Positions 55,024 through 63,409 of a DNA stretch of 64,000 nt are shown here, piece after piece; within the stretch, counting starts at the first letter, position 1; every line of letters starts with the position of its first letter. Both the position numbers and the translations under genes were made by a program. The notes under the pieces are model-generated. The model saw only the letters and a program-made list of their open reading frames with translations. It was not told the origin of the DNA and did no database searches. Source of the DNA: Acinetobacter lwoffii (lineage in GTDB: Bacteria > Pseudomonadota > Gammaproteobacteria > Pseudomonadales > Moraxellaceae); contig NZ_JAMXXP010000003.1 of assembly GCF_024129355.1 (NCBI RefSeq), positions 62,001-126,000 of the forward strand. The letters run 5' to 3'.

Positions 55024-57309
55024 TTAGCGTGGTGTGATTCCCATCGTGCTACGAACAGTTCCACCAGTCAGTGCAATACTTGCCATGTTTTGCATATTGC
55101 CATTGGTCGCCATGGCAAAATTGGTTTTAAATGGTGTTGCAATATTATTTTCATAATTGAGTTTGACCTGATTATCCAAAGTCACTGTATCTGCACTAAC
55201 ACGAACTTTTGCTTTGACACCCAAATGACCTTCCATCCGGTTAAAGTTAATTGACGAAGTTTTTAATACCCCGGTTGAATCAATATCTTCATTGGTGATA
55301 CTAAAATAGCTGCCCAGATTATCTTTATTTGCAGTTTCTTCTGCGGTAAGGGGTCTAAACTTAAAATTTGCATCAAATGACAGGAAGTTGGTATCTGGTG
55401 AATCGCTGGTCGGATCCACTCCTGGAATGATGAGGAGCTCGCCGTTTCCATCAAGTTTAAAAGCAATATTAGTCAGGACATCATCACGTTTAGAAAAATT
55501 ATCATGAGGCACATAGCTCCCGCATTTAGCGATCGATGCATTGGTACAATTATATTTAGATCCTGGTAATTGACCAATCGCAAGCTCAGCTTTGGCTCCA
55601 ATCAGCAGCTTATCAGCGCGAATATAAATACCTTCATCTTTATAACTAATAATCCCTTCTGACTTGATCAAAGCATCGATATTCCTAAAACCAGCATAAT
55701 AGTTAACAGCCTCACCATGATCGCCATTCTTGCCATCAATCAATATAATCGAGGTTGTGCTTGGTAAACCGGTTTTCTTGTCAATTCCATAGCCTTCTGT
55801 AGATGCCATAATGTTATACGCAATTGCTTGCTTATTGTTTGTTCCATAAGTCGTTCCAGACAAGGCAACATTGGCATTTAAATTATAAATAGGAATACCG
55901 ATTCCCCATGAACCACCATCGCCACCAATTTCCGCCAAAGAGTTATCTGATATGAAACGTGCTTTAGCAGCAATGGACTGAAAATCCATTCCACGTACGG
56001 CGATATAGGCAAAATCCTCTCCATTCGTGGTGGTACTGAGTGTCTGTTTAAGTACAGTGCTACTACTACCTAAAGTCTTTTGCATATTTTCATTGATTAT
56101 GAAATCGAGACTTTTTGCAGTAATGGTATTTATATATATATTTCCAAAGTCGATATAAGCATTTTTACCGTGTAAAGCACCGGCAGCATTACGTGTAGTC
56201 AAGGATCTGAGCTTGGAGAATTGCACAGCATGGCTTCCCTTACCGGTATGACCAATCTCAAATGTTGTAGGTGCCATAGTTGCTGGAAGCCCGGTACTAT
56301 TAGTACCTGTAAAATCTGCAGACAAGCCCAGATTCAACCCACCTTCTCCGACCAGGCCACTGTAACCTGTTGCAGCTTTGTCCTGACGTTCTAGTACACC
56401 ATTCACCTTGTTACTAACATCAAAAGTACCTATCTGGGTTTGATCTGCACTCATGGATAATCTTGCGTTAGTGACTGCACCCGAAGCTCCTAAACGCATA
56501 ATATTTTTGCGTTCATTATTTGGCGTATTATAACGCAGGTCAATATTAACCCCTGGATTGGTCGGATTAACCCGGCCAGCCGTGATATCGGTCATATCTT
56601 CAGCACGCTTTAGATCCACATAATGATCTTGACTGCCATTTCGTGTGGTGAGTACCACGCCTTCATCCGGGTCAATGTACATATATCCTTGACCCGCGAA
56701 GTTAAAGTTAAAGTCATTCAAAATCAGACTATTTTCGCCTAATTTATGACTAATCGTGGCATTTTTAAGTTGAAAATCGATACTGGCAATTGAATCTTTA
56801 TTAAATAGACCTGCACTGGTTTGTAATAGCACACTAAGCGGTGTAGAGGTACTAATCCCTAATGCACCCAAAGTTTGATTAGATTGAGTACCCGTAGTCC
56901 GAATACTATTCGCAGATTGACTACATGGATTGGTCGTACAGGCGATCTTTACCAATTTTAAATCTGCAGTGGCTTGAAACGGTGAAACACTTGCAGCTAG
57001 CCGAAGTCCTGCCCCTTGTGAAGTGGCACCTACATCTATTTCAAGTTGACTAATGATTGGTTTATTATCTTTTCCAATAATCTCAACATTATGTAGACCT
57101 AAACCCATTTTAGTGTTGGCAGTTGGATTTGGATCATACCAATTGGCTTGAGCAATACTGGCTTTAGAAATTTCATGAGTAATCACCATACCATCTTGTC
57201 CAGTGACTTCACTCAATTCTTGCTCTTCAATAGTTTCAAGTGCATAACTTTGTTGTATAAGACACATGCATACTGTTAGCAATTTCAACTTTATTGTTGT
57301 TTTTTTCAT
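55024..57309 (-). CDS. Exported DUF6160-type protein, third gene of the operon
   Basis: 761 residues. Signal peptide (about 1-23, MKKTTIKLKLLTVCMCLIQQ on), then the motif EEQELSEVTGQDGM (28-41), the clearest copy in the cluster. A very long strand-rich region follows, rich in Asn, Gly, Thr and Ser, with repeated short strands of the kind seen in beta-helix or beta-barrel surface proteins (for example SIDFQLKNATISHKLGENS). Mature cysteines come as CTTNPC and CTNASIAKC only. Good ribosome site AAGGA. 17 bases before the next gene starts its coding region. Confidence 0.82.
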   Translation of the reverse strand: MKKTTIKLKLLTVCMCLIQQSYALETIEEQELSEVTGQDGMVITHEISKASIAQANWYDPNPTANTKMGLGLHNVEIIGKDNKPIISQLEIDVGATSQGAGLRLAASVSPFQATADLKLVKIACTTNPCSQSANSIRTTGTQSNQTLGALGISTSTPLSVLLQTSAGLFNKDSIASIDFQLKNATISHKLGENSLILNDFNFNFAGQGYMYIDPDEGVVLTTRNGSQDHYVDLKRAEDMTDITAGRVNPTNPGVNIDLRYNTPNNERKNIMRLGASGAVTNARLSMSADQTQIGTFDVSNKVNGVLERQDKAATGYSGLVGEGGLNLGLSADFTGTNSTGLPATMAPTTFEIGHTGKGSHAVQFSKLRSLTTRNAAGALHGKNAYIDFGNIYINTITAKSLDFIINENMQKTLGSSSTVLKQTLSTTTNGEDFAYIAVRGMDFQSIAAKARFISDNSLAEIGGDGGSWGIGIPIYNLNANVALSGTTYGTNNKQAIAYNIMASTEGYGIDKKTGLPSTTSIILIDGKNGDHGEAVNYYAGFRNIDALIKSEGIISYKDEGIYIRADKLLIGAKAELAIGQLPGSKYNCTNASIAKCGSYVPHDNFSKRDDVLTNIAFKLDGNGELLIIPGVDPTSDSPDTNFLSFDANFKFRPLTAEETANKDNLGSYFSITNEDIDSTGVLKTSSINFNRMEGHLGVKAKVRVSADTVTLDNQVKLNYENNIATPFKTNFAMATNGNMQNMASIALTGGTVRSTMGITPR

Positions 57310-57342
57310 TTATATATCCTTATGCTGTACTTGACGTTGTTA

Positions 57343-58065
57343 CTAACAACGACTTTGTGCTCCACCTGTACAGTTATAACCAAATATTTTCAAATTGCCT
57401 GATGTATGCAGATTTCCATGAACGTTCAACCCCATAAATCCTTTTTCAGCACCTTTATCAAATGAAGGAACATCTTGGGGCGCGGTTGTATAAGTTCCAT
57501 CGGCATTATAGGTACGCCCTGTATACGTACTATAAACACCTGTATTGGCATAACCTTCCAAAGCGCCAGCACCTGTACCCGTTTCAATGGAAACTGTATT
57601 AAAGCCTAAATTACGGATCTTTAAAGGCTGGTGATCATAAAAGGTAATTTGCATCGCCGTTTGTGGTTCATTACGATGATTAATGATGGTTGTACCATCA
57701 ATTGAAAACTTATCAATCTGAATCGTGCCTTGAATGCCTTTAAAGACTAACCACTTTTTATTTCCATTGGCATCGACATGGTTATTCGGCGCTATTGCCA
57801 GACGGCAAAATTGTTTTGTTGCTCCACAAGCGGTGGGATCTAGAACATAAAATACTTCGAGCGGGTTGCCACTTCCATCAAGCCGAGAAATTTTATCTTT
57901 ACTTAAATCTGTCGCATAAATATGGTTTAAAGATAAAGTCCAGTTAAGATCTGCTCCGCCTTGCCCCACGGTATTGGTTAATGCTTGCTGATCAAGGGCT
58001 TCCAATCCGGCAAAACTGGTCATAGAGGTACATAATAATGCACAGAGTGTTACTAATTTGGACAT
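57343..58065 (-). CDS. Exported DUF6160-type protein, second gene of the operon
   Basis: 240 residues, the smallest of the four. Signal peptide 1-19 (MSKLVTLCALLCTSMTSFA), motif EALDQQALTNTVGQGG (22-37). Mature cysteines are CGATKQFC and the C-terminal CTGGAQSRC, whose last Cys is the last residue, as in the fourth gene. Strand-rich (GTIQIDKFSIDGTTIINH, LKIRNLGFNTVSIETG). AAGGA ribosome site; 12 bases after the first gene. Confidence 0.8.
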   Translation of the reverse strand: MSKLVTLCALLCTSMTSFAGLEALDQQALTNTVGQGGADLNWTLSLNHIYATDLSKDKISRLDGSGNPLEVFYVLDPTACGATKQFCRLAIAPNNHVDANGNKKWLVFKGIQGTIQIDKFSIDGTTIINHRNEPQTAMQITFYDHQPLKIRNLGFNTVSIETGTGAGALEGYANTGVYSTYTGRTYNADGTYTTAPQDVPSFDKGAEKGFMGLNVHGNLHTSGNLKIFGYNCTGGAQSRC

Positions 58066-58077
58066 TCTTATACTTCC

Positions 58078-60096
58078 TTATAGACCAGTTGTTCTAATTT
58101 TCAGATGCTGAATCAGGACCCCATCAATGACAGCAGATCCAAAATTCTTACTTACACCATCAGTATTTTTGAATACGATTCCTGTTGAATTCACCCCATC
58201 CTTGGCGCGCAGCATATTTGTCCCTGAGATACGCTCTGTAGTCCCTATTGAGATGCTACTGTGAGTCGCATTACGCCCTTGATAAAGTGCGGTGGTATCT
58301 GACACATTATTTTTAATCGGTGTACCACAACTATAGACATTACAGGTCGAACCCTTTAAATCCGTTGTACCCAGTCCGCCCCCATAATTTTGATAAATTT
58401 GATTATAAATAGCAGGAATATTGGGAATACGTGTCACTTCTAAAATAATATTATTGCCTTCTGAACCGACAACGAAAGGCTGGTACATATTACCAAGCAC
58501 CAAATTAATATTTGGACTATAGAGATATAAACCCTCAGAATCATGAAATATAGGAGCATCACTTCCATTCAAGGCCGGGGTCGGGACATTACCATCAAGT
58601 GCATCTGTTTTTGCTGCGGTACTGAGACGAATACCTTTACTGTTAAGATTACTATCGCTACTGCTTAGATTTTCTGGTCGATCATTGGTATTCAGACGAA
58701 CAATACTCGCCATACCTAATGTTTGGCTGTAATTCTTATTGTCAGATTCTAAGGTTTGGAATAACCGAACTTGCGAGCCATTAAAACTCAGACCATTAGC
58801 AATAAATTGAGTTCTTAATCGATAATTTGTGTCAAGGCCTGAAGTCGGCCCACCTGTTATAGGATCTACAGCATTCGAGGAATTAAGCTCACGTGCAAAA
58901 ATATCACTCCAGAAGCCCAGCTTGATATTATTATCACTTTCGACCCCTGCAATTGGACTTAATGGGGCTTCCAAAGCAATATAGCCTACATCTTTAGCAG
59001 CGTCCTTAAACTGTTTGACGTTTTCAGTTCCTGCCCGGAATAACCAAGGATTATCTGCTGATCCCCAGCTAAAACCCTGATTACTGTATCGTGTGCTTAA
59101 AGAACCATCGCTTTTCGATAATGCCAGACCATAAATAAATACATCGGCTTTAGTTCTTAAAGTGCTCACAGAGCTTTTAGCAGCTTCAGTTTTAGCAGCC
59201 TGATCTGCTCTAGCAATGATTTCAGCCATAGCAGCACTATCTGCATCTTTCATCATTCCGGCTAGAGCAGCTTCCAATTTTTTGTTGTATTCTGCTTTAA
59301 CTAGTTCAATAATTCTTGCATCTACAATTGCTCCAATAATATTCTGCCTATCAACCGCCGTACTCCATTCAGTATTTGGAATCTGCTGATTAGCATTTTG
59401 CCCATATAGAAATTGAATCATTTCAAGGGTATTTAAATTTGCATATTCATCAGACTTATTTGGTCGCAGTGGCGTTAATTCATATTCTGTTGTGCCATCA
59501 TGCTTGATATCATAATCAATACCTGGTGAGGTATTACCTGCACCATTATAATAATCATCACGACGTTGGTCATAATAGGCTTTCATAAAGTCTGTATTAT
59601 AATAATAATCAACTAATTCTTGCTTAAATGCGTCTCGATTAGCTTGTGTGTCATAAGTATTCTTAATCGTATTATAGTTATCATTATAAAAATCAGTTTT
59701 TAAGGTATCAAAGGCTTGCTGATACTCAGTTGCATAATTCTGCGTTCTTTCAACATGAAAAGCATTATCATATGTAGATTTATAAACTTTGTCGTATACA
59801 CGCTGCCCAAGTTGGTTGTAATTCTCACCCGTCGGGATAATACGAATAAAGCCTGTATCTGCTTGTCCGGGGTTTTCAATGCCTCTGGCATAACTAGAAC
59901 TAGCAGAAAGATCTTTAGGACCTTGAAACACCATTTTAAAATCATCAAGGACGAGCGCAACACCCTCACCTGTGGTGTCAGAAAGAGAAGAATCTGATAA
60001 TTCCTGCATCGCATATGCAGAAGGCAACAGGCTGAAACCGATTGTCATCGCCAAATAACTTTTGCGAAATTTAAATATATCTTTGATTTGAGTCAT
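58078..60096 (-). CDS. Exported DUF6160-type protein, first gene of the operon
   Basis: 672 residues. Signal peptide about 1-29 (ends LLPSAYA), motif QELSDSSLSDTTGEGVAL (31-48). Residues ~95-300 differ from the partners: helical and rich in Tyr, Asp, Asn and Lys, with runs such as YYYNTDFMKAYYDQRRDDYY and a later Ala/Lys helix; this reads as a long stalk or coil. The C-terminal half returns to strand-rich sequence and ends HLKIRTTGL without the Cys tail. One Cys pair, CNVYSC. Ribosome site AAGGA before ATG 60096. First gene behind a likely sigma-70 promoter. Confidence 0.82.
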   Translation of the reverse strand: MTQIKDIFKFRKSYLAMTIGFSLLPSAYAMQELSDSSLSDTTGEGVALVLDDFKMVFQGPKDLSASSSYARGIENPGQADTGFIRIIPTGENYNQLGQRVYDKVYKSTYDNAFHVERTQNYATEYQQAFDTLKTDFYNDNYNTIKNTYDTQANRDAFKQELVDYYYNTDFMKAYYDQRRDDYYNGAGNTSPGIDYDIKHDGTTEYELTPLRPNKSDEYANLNTLEMIQFLYGQNANQQIPNTEWSTAVDRQNIIGAIVDARIIELVKAEYNKKLEAALAGMMKDADSAAMAEIIARADQAAKTEAAKSSVSTLRTKADVFIYGLALSKSDGSLSTRYSNQGFSWGSADNPWLFRAGTENVKQFKDAAKDVGYIALEAPLSPIAGVESDNNIKLGFWSDIFARELNSSNAVDPITGGPTSGLDTNYRLRTQFIANGLSFNGSQVRLFQTLESDNKNYSQTLGMASIVRLNTNDRPENLSSSDSNLNSKGIRLSTAAKTDALDGNVPTPALNGSDAPIFHDSEGLYLYSPNINLVLGNMYQPFVVGSEGNNIILEVTRIPNIPAIYNQIYQNYGGGLGTTDLKGSTCNVYSCGTPIKNNVSDTTALYQGRNATHSSISIGTTERISGTNMLRAKDGVNSTGIVFKNTDGVSKNFGSAVIDGVLIQHLKIRTTGL

Positions 60097-60207
60097 CTCA
60101 CTCTTTCCTTTTTATTCGATGCTCCGCACCTTATGCTTCAGCTTCCCAGCCGCCAATCTTTGATTTTTTATAATGCATTGCATCTTTTTTATGGTTATGC
60201 GGAATCC

Positions 60208-60236
60208 ATTATGCTGATTTTTAATACAGATGCCAA
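60208..60236 (-). promoter_or_regulatory. Likely promoter of the exported-protein operon
   Basis: On the minus strand TTGGCA (60231-60236) and CATAAT (60208-60213) stand 17 bases apart, about 110 bases before the first start codon. The rest of the 60097-60281 gap shows no gene. Confidence 0.5.
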
Positions 60237-60281
60237 AGCCAATTAGGCGAAAAATAGCAGTTTCCGATGAATGAAAATCTC

Positions 60282-60310
60282 AAAAAAATAAACGGGACAT
60301 AAAGTCCCGT
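60282..60310 (-). terminator. Terminator after dcd
   Basis: Minus strand: ACGGGAC / GTCCCGT stem with a five-base loop, then TTTATTTTTTT. Confidence 0.82.
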
Positions 60311-60330
60311 CATTCAATATTTTAAAACAA

Positions 60331-60900
60331 TTAGGTCTTCGGCAAAGTAACGCCTGTCTGACCTTGATATTTACCACCACGATCTTTATATGAGGTTTCA
60401 CAGACTTCATCAGATTCAAAAAATAGCATCTGCGCTACACCTTCACCTGCATAAATACGCGCAGGAAGATTAGTAGTATTTGAAAACTCTAAAGTGACAT
60501 GTCCTTCCCACTCTGGCTCAAGCGGAGTCACGTTGACAATGATGCCACAACGCGCATAAGTAGACTTGCCCAAGCACACGGTCAAAACATTACGTGGAAT
60601 GCGGAAATATTCGATGGTACGCGCCAAAGCAAACGAGTTAGGCGGAATGATACAGACATCCGACTCGATATCAATAAAGCTGCGTTCATCAAAGTTCTTC
60701 GGATCGACAATTGCAGAATGCACATTGGTGAATACTTTAAATTCACGTGCACAACGCACGTCATAACCATAGCTGGATACGCCATACGAAATCAGCTTTT
60801 GACCATTTTCATCCAAACGTACCTGGTTTTCTGCATACGGTTCAATCATGCCGTGTTTTTCGCTCATTTCGCGAATCCAACGATCAGACTTAATTGCCAT
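60331..60900 (-). CDS. dcd: dCTP deaminase
   Basis: 189 residues. The deaminase signatures are clear: [72 protein letters not shown], described by its landmarks [10 protein letters not shown] and [14 protein letters not shown] (catalytic Glu in VTLE), and GKYQGQTGV near the end. It converts dCTP to dUTP in thymidylate synthesis; cytoplasmic. Single gene with its own terminator. Confidence 0.97.
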   Translation of the reverse strand: MAIKSDRWIREMSEKHGMIEPYAENQVRLDENGQKLISYGVSSYGYDVRCAREFKVFTNVHSAIVDPKNFDERSFIDIESDVCIIPPNSFALARTIEYFRIPRNVLTVCLGKSTYARCGIIVNVTPLEPEWEGHVTLEFSNTTNLPARIYAGEGVAQMLFFESDEVCETSYKDRGGKYQGQTGVTLPKT

Positions 60901-60999
60901 TGATATAATCCAAAAATCTTAAGAACAAGTTATTGCGACGTACTTTAACTGAAATTGACACTAATGAAAATAAGTGAAAGGCTTAGAGCTAAAGTTGCC

Positions 61000-61023
61000 A
61001 AAAAATTGCTGATTGAGATCAGC
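61000..61023 (-). terminator. Short terminator after the LysE gene
   Basis: Minus strand: GCTGAT / ATCAGC with a CTCA loop, then AATTTTTTGG. Directly after the stop codon. Confidence 0.65.
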
Positions 61024-61617
61024 TTATAAACTTAAAAGTGCAGAATAGCTTAAAGGAATGGAAAAGCTCATTAATACCAGCGAAGCCGTTTTCTGCAGGT
61101 TTTTCTGATTGAGCCAGCGACTGTTTTTTCTGGCCAGGATTGAACCCAGAAAAGTCCAGAAGAATGCAATCGGGATCAACAGAAGCAAGAAAACCAGCAT
61201 ATGAGTCACATAATGTTGGCCGCTTTTCCAGACAATGACAGGAAAGATCGCTGAGGCAAATAAAAGTGCTTTAGGATTAAGCAAGGTTGCCAAAAATAAT
61301 TCTCGTGCGCGAATCGAGACATTTTCAAGATTTTCGCTTATTTCTGCAGTCCGCCATAATTTCACAGCGAGAAATAGAATATAGCCAGCACTAAAAAGTT
61401 TGAGAATGGTCGGTAAAAGCGGAAGATGAACGGAAATTTTTCCGATCAGAATGCCCCATAAGCTAATGGCAATCAGATAACCAAAGGCTTCCGCAGGAAT
61501 TAAACGAAATGTTTTTTTAAATCCGACCTGAATGCCTGAAGATGCCAATAAGGTATTGGTTGGGCCTGGTGTTAAAAGAATGGTTGCCACTAAACCAATA
61601 AAAAACCATGAAATCAT
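61024..61617 (-). CDS. LysE/RhtB family amino-acid exporter
   Basis: 197 residues from ATG 61617; the frame runs to 61647, but GAGG seven bases before 61617 and the family start MISWFFIGLVATILLTPGPTNTLLAS decide it. Six membrane helices; the LTPGPTN signature is the LysE/RhtB hallmark. Exports an amino acid or derivative with protons; which one is unknown. Single gene. Confidence 0.87.
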   Translation of the reverse strand: MISWFFIGLVATILLTPGPTNTLLASSGIQVGFKKTFRLIPAEAFGYLIAISLWGILIGKISVHLPLLPTILKLFSAGYILFLAVKLWRTAEISENLENVSIRARELFLATLLNPKALLFASAIFPVIVWKSGQHYVTHMLVFLLLLIPIAFFWTFLGSILARKNSRWLNQKNLQKTASLVLMSFSIPLSYSALLSL

Positions 61618-61810
61618 AGTTTGACCTCGCTCTAATCCGAGTAGCATAGAAGAATTCGGTCAGTGCTGCAAAAAAATAATTGTAAGAGAACATATGATCT
61701 AAAATTTAAATTTATTTATTTTAATTAATTCAAATGTTTATATAAGCTTTCAGGATAAACACCCGATAGTCATTTCAGTCAATTTCGATCATTTAAATCG
61801 AGCTAATTTT

Positions 61811-61851
61811 AAAAATAAGAAATAAGAAGCCCTAGCTTTTAGCTAAGGCTT
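61811..61851 (-). terminator. Terminator after mrp
   Basis: Minus strand: AAGCCTTAGCT / AGCTAGGGCTT, 11 bp with one G-U pair, AAA loop, then a T-rich tail. Confidence 0.78.
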
Positions 61852-61874
61852 AAATATCTGAATTGTCTGTAGAA

Positions 61875-63134
61875 TTAAAAAATTCGACTGTGGTCTTTCT
61901 CTGCTTTAGGTAACTGCGCTGCAATTTTCTCTGCAATCAGCATATAGCTTTCTGCAGCAGCATCTCCCGCGATCACTGACGGCGTTCCAGCATCGGCATT
62001 TTCACGAATTTTAGCATCCAAAGGTAAACGACCCAATAATGGGACTTGATATTGCTCAGACAGTTTATCGCCACCGCCTGTACCAAAAATCTGTTCCTCA
62101 AAACCACAATTTGAGCAGATATGGGTCGACATGTTTTCAATCACGCCCATGATCGGAATCTGCACGCGGTTAAACAATTCAATGCCTTTGGTCGCATCCA
62201 GCAAGGCCACGTTTTGTGGCGTTGTCACAATTACTGCGCCCGTTACCGGAATACGCTGCGCGAGAGTTAACTGGATATCACCTGTGCCAGGTGGCATATC
62301 AATCATCAGCACATCAAGGTCTGGCCATAGGGTCTGATTGAATAACTGCATTAATGCACCCGTGGCTTTTGGACCACGCCAGGCGACTGGAGTATTGTGA
62401 TCTCCAGTTAAATGGCCAATTGATAATACCGCCATCCCATAGGCTTCGATAGGGACAAACTGCTCTGCTTCGATCATTGGCGTTTTGCCGGCATTGCCGA
62501 GCATAGTCGGAATACTTGGGCCGTAAATATCGGCATCTAGTACGCCTACGCGCAGGCCTAATTTCTGTAGAGCCAAAGCCAGATTTACAGTCGTGGTCGA
62601 TTTACCTACGCCACCTTTACCAGATGACACCAGAATCACATTTTGAATCCTTGGGTGTTTTGGAACATCACGCTGTTGCGGCGCAGCTTTTTGAATCGGT
62701 GGATTATTTGGATCAGCTTCTTCTGTTTTTGCAGGCTGTGCCGACGCATCAACCACAGGGGGAAGATTGGGTTTTGCTTCCGCTTTAGGCTCGCTTGAAC
62801 AGTTTTCACCTTCAGCATGGTTATGCCCGCAACCCCCTTCTTTCTTATGTCCAGTTTTCTGCTGAATCACATGCATATTCAGTTCTTGAATACCACATTT
62901 TTGCAAAGCTTCCGCCAGTTCATCATGAATCTGTTGCAGCTGCGCTTTTTCTTCTGGATAGGTATTCAAAGTGATTTGCAGAATCTCACCCTGTACATTG
63001 ACCTGCGTAATACGATCTTTCAAGGCATTGCTGGAATTTGGCAAGATATAGTTTTGCAGTACGTTTTGCACAGCTTCTTCGTTCACCTCCTTGGAAGGCG
63101 AAAAAACCGATTTAAGCGAAGAAAGCCAAGACAT
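61875..63134 (-). CDS. apbC: Mrp/ApbC iron-sulfur cluster carrier ATPase
   Basis: 419 residues. N-terminal MIP18-like domain (about 15-92), a linker, then the Mrp ATPase: deviant Walker A SSGKGGVGKSTT (170-181), switch VLDADIYGPSIP, MIDMPPGTGD, and the cluster-binding pair C340-x-x-C343. It carries and transfers 4Fe-4S clusters. Odd feature: the linker holds GGCGHNHAEGENC (100-112), a His/Cys cluster that could bind a metal. Single gene, good terminator. Confidence 0.92.
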   Translation of the reverse strand: MSWLSSLKSVFSPSKEVNEEAVQNVLQNYILPNSSNALKDRITQVNVQGEILQITLNTYPEEKAQLQQIHDELAEALQKCGIQELNMHVIQQKTGHKKEGGCGHNHAEGENCSSEPKAEAKPNLPPVVDASAQPAKTEEADPNNPPIQKAAPQQRDVPKHPRIQNVILVSSGKGGVGKSTTTVNLALALQKLGLRVGVLDADIYGPSIPTMLGNAGKTPMIEAEQFVPIEAYGMAVLSIGHLTGDHNTPVAWRGPKATGALMQLFNQTLWPDLDVLMIDMPPGTGDIQLTLAQRIPVTGAVIVTTPQNVALLDATKGIELFNRVQIPIMGVIENMSTHICSNCGFEEQIFGTGGGDKLSEQYQVPLLGRLPLDAKIRENADAGTPSVIAGDAAAESYMLIAEKIAAQLPKAEKDHSRIF

Positions 63135-63360
63135 AGGTTACTCCAAAAATGTAGATCGACATGTGAATCGCTTAGTTTAACGGGGTTTTAGGCGAAGGTT
63201 AAGCACTGTATTGGAGAAGATGAAACAGATATCTTCAATTTCCAACCATTTTACTCGGTTTTGTGAAATATTTTATGGAATCTTGGTGAATAGAAATAAT
63301 GAAAGAAAAGAGAGATGGACTATTTTGATGTAATAAATTTTTTTTATTTATCTCGAGCGT

Positions 63361-63400
63361 GTTAAGCCACTTTAACCTTCTGTGATTAAAGTGGCTTAAC
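63361..63400. repeat. Perfect 15-bp inverted repeat
   Basis: GTTAAGCCACTTTAA (63361-63375) and its reverse complement at 63386-63400, ten-base loop. It lies nine bases after the stop of the hydrophilic protein on the minus strand and may end its mRNA, though the T tail comes only some 15 bases on. Confidence 0.7.
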
Positions 63401-63409
63401 GATCACAGA

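Noticed and set aside
62817-63191. 124-codon plus-strand frame over apbC
   Set aside because: Antisense shadow of the Mrp gene; the minus-strand gene has all expected motifs.
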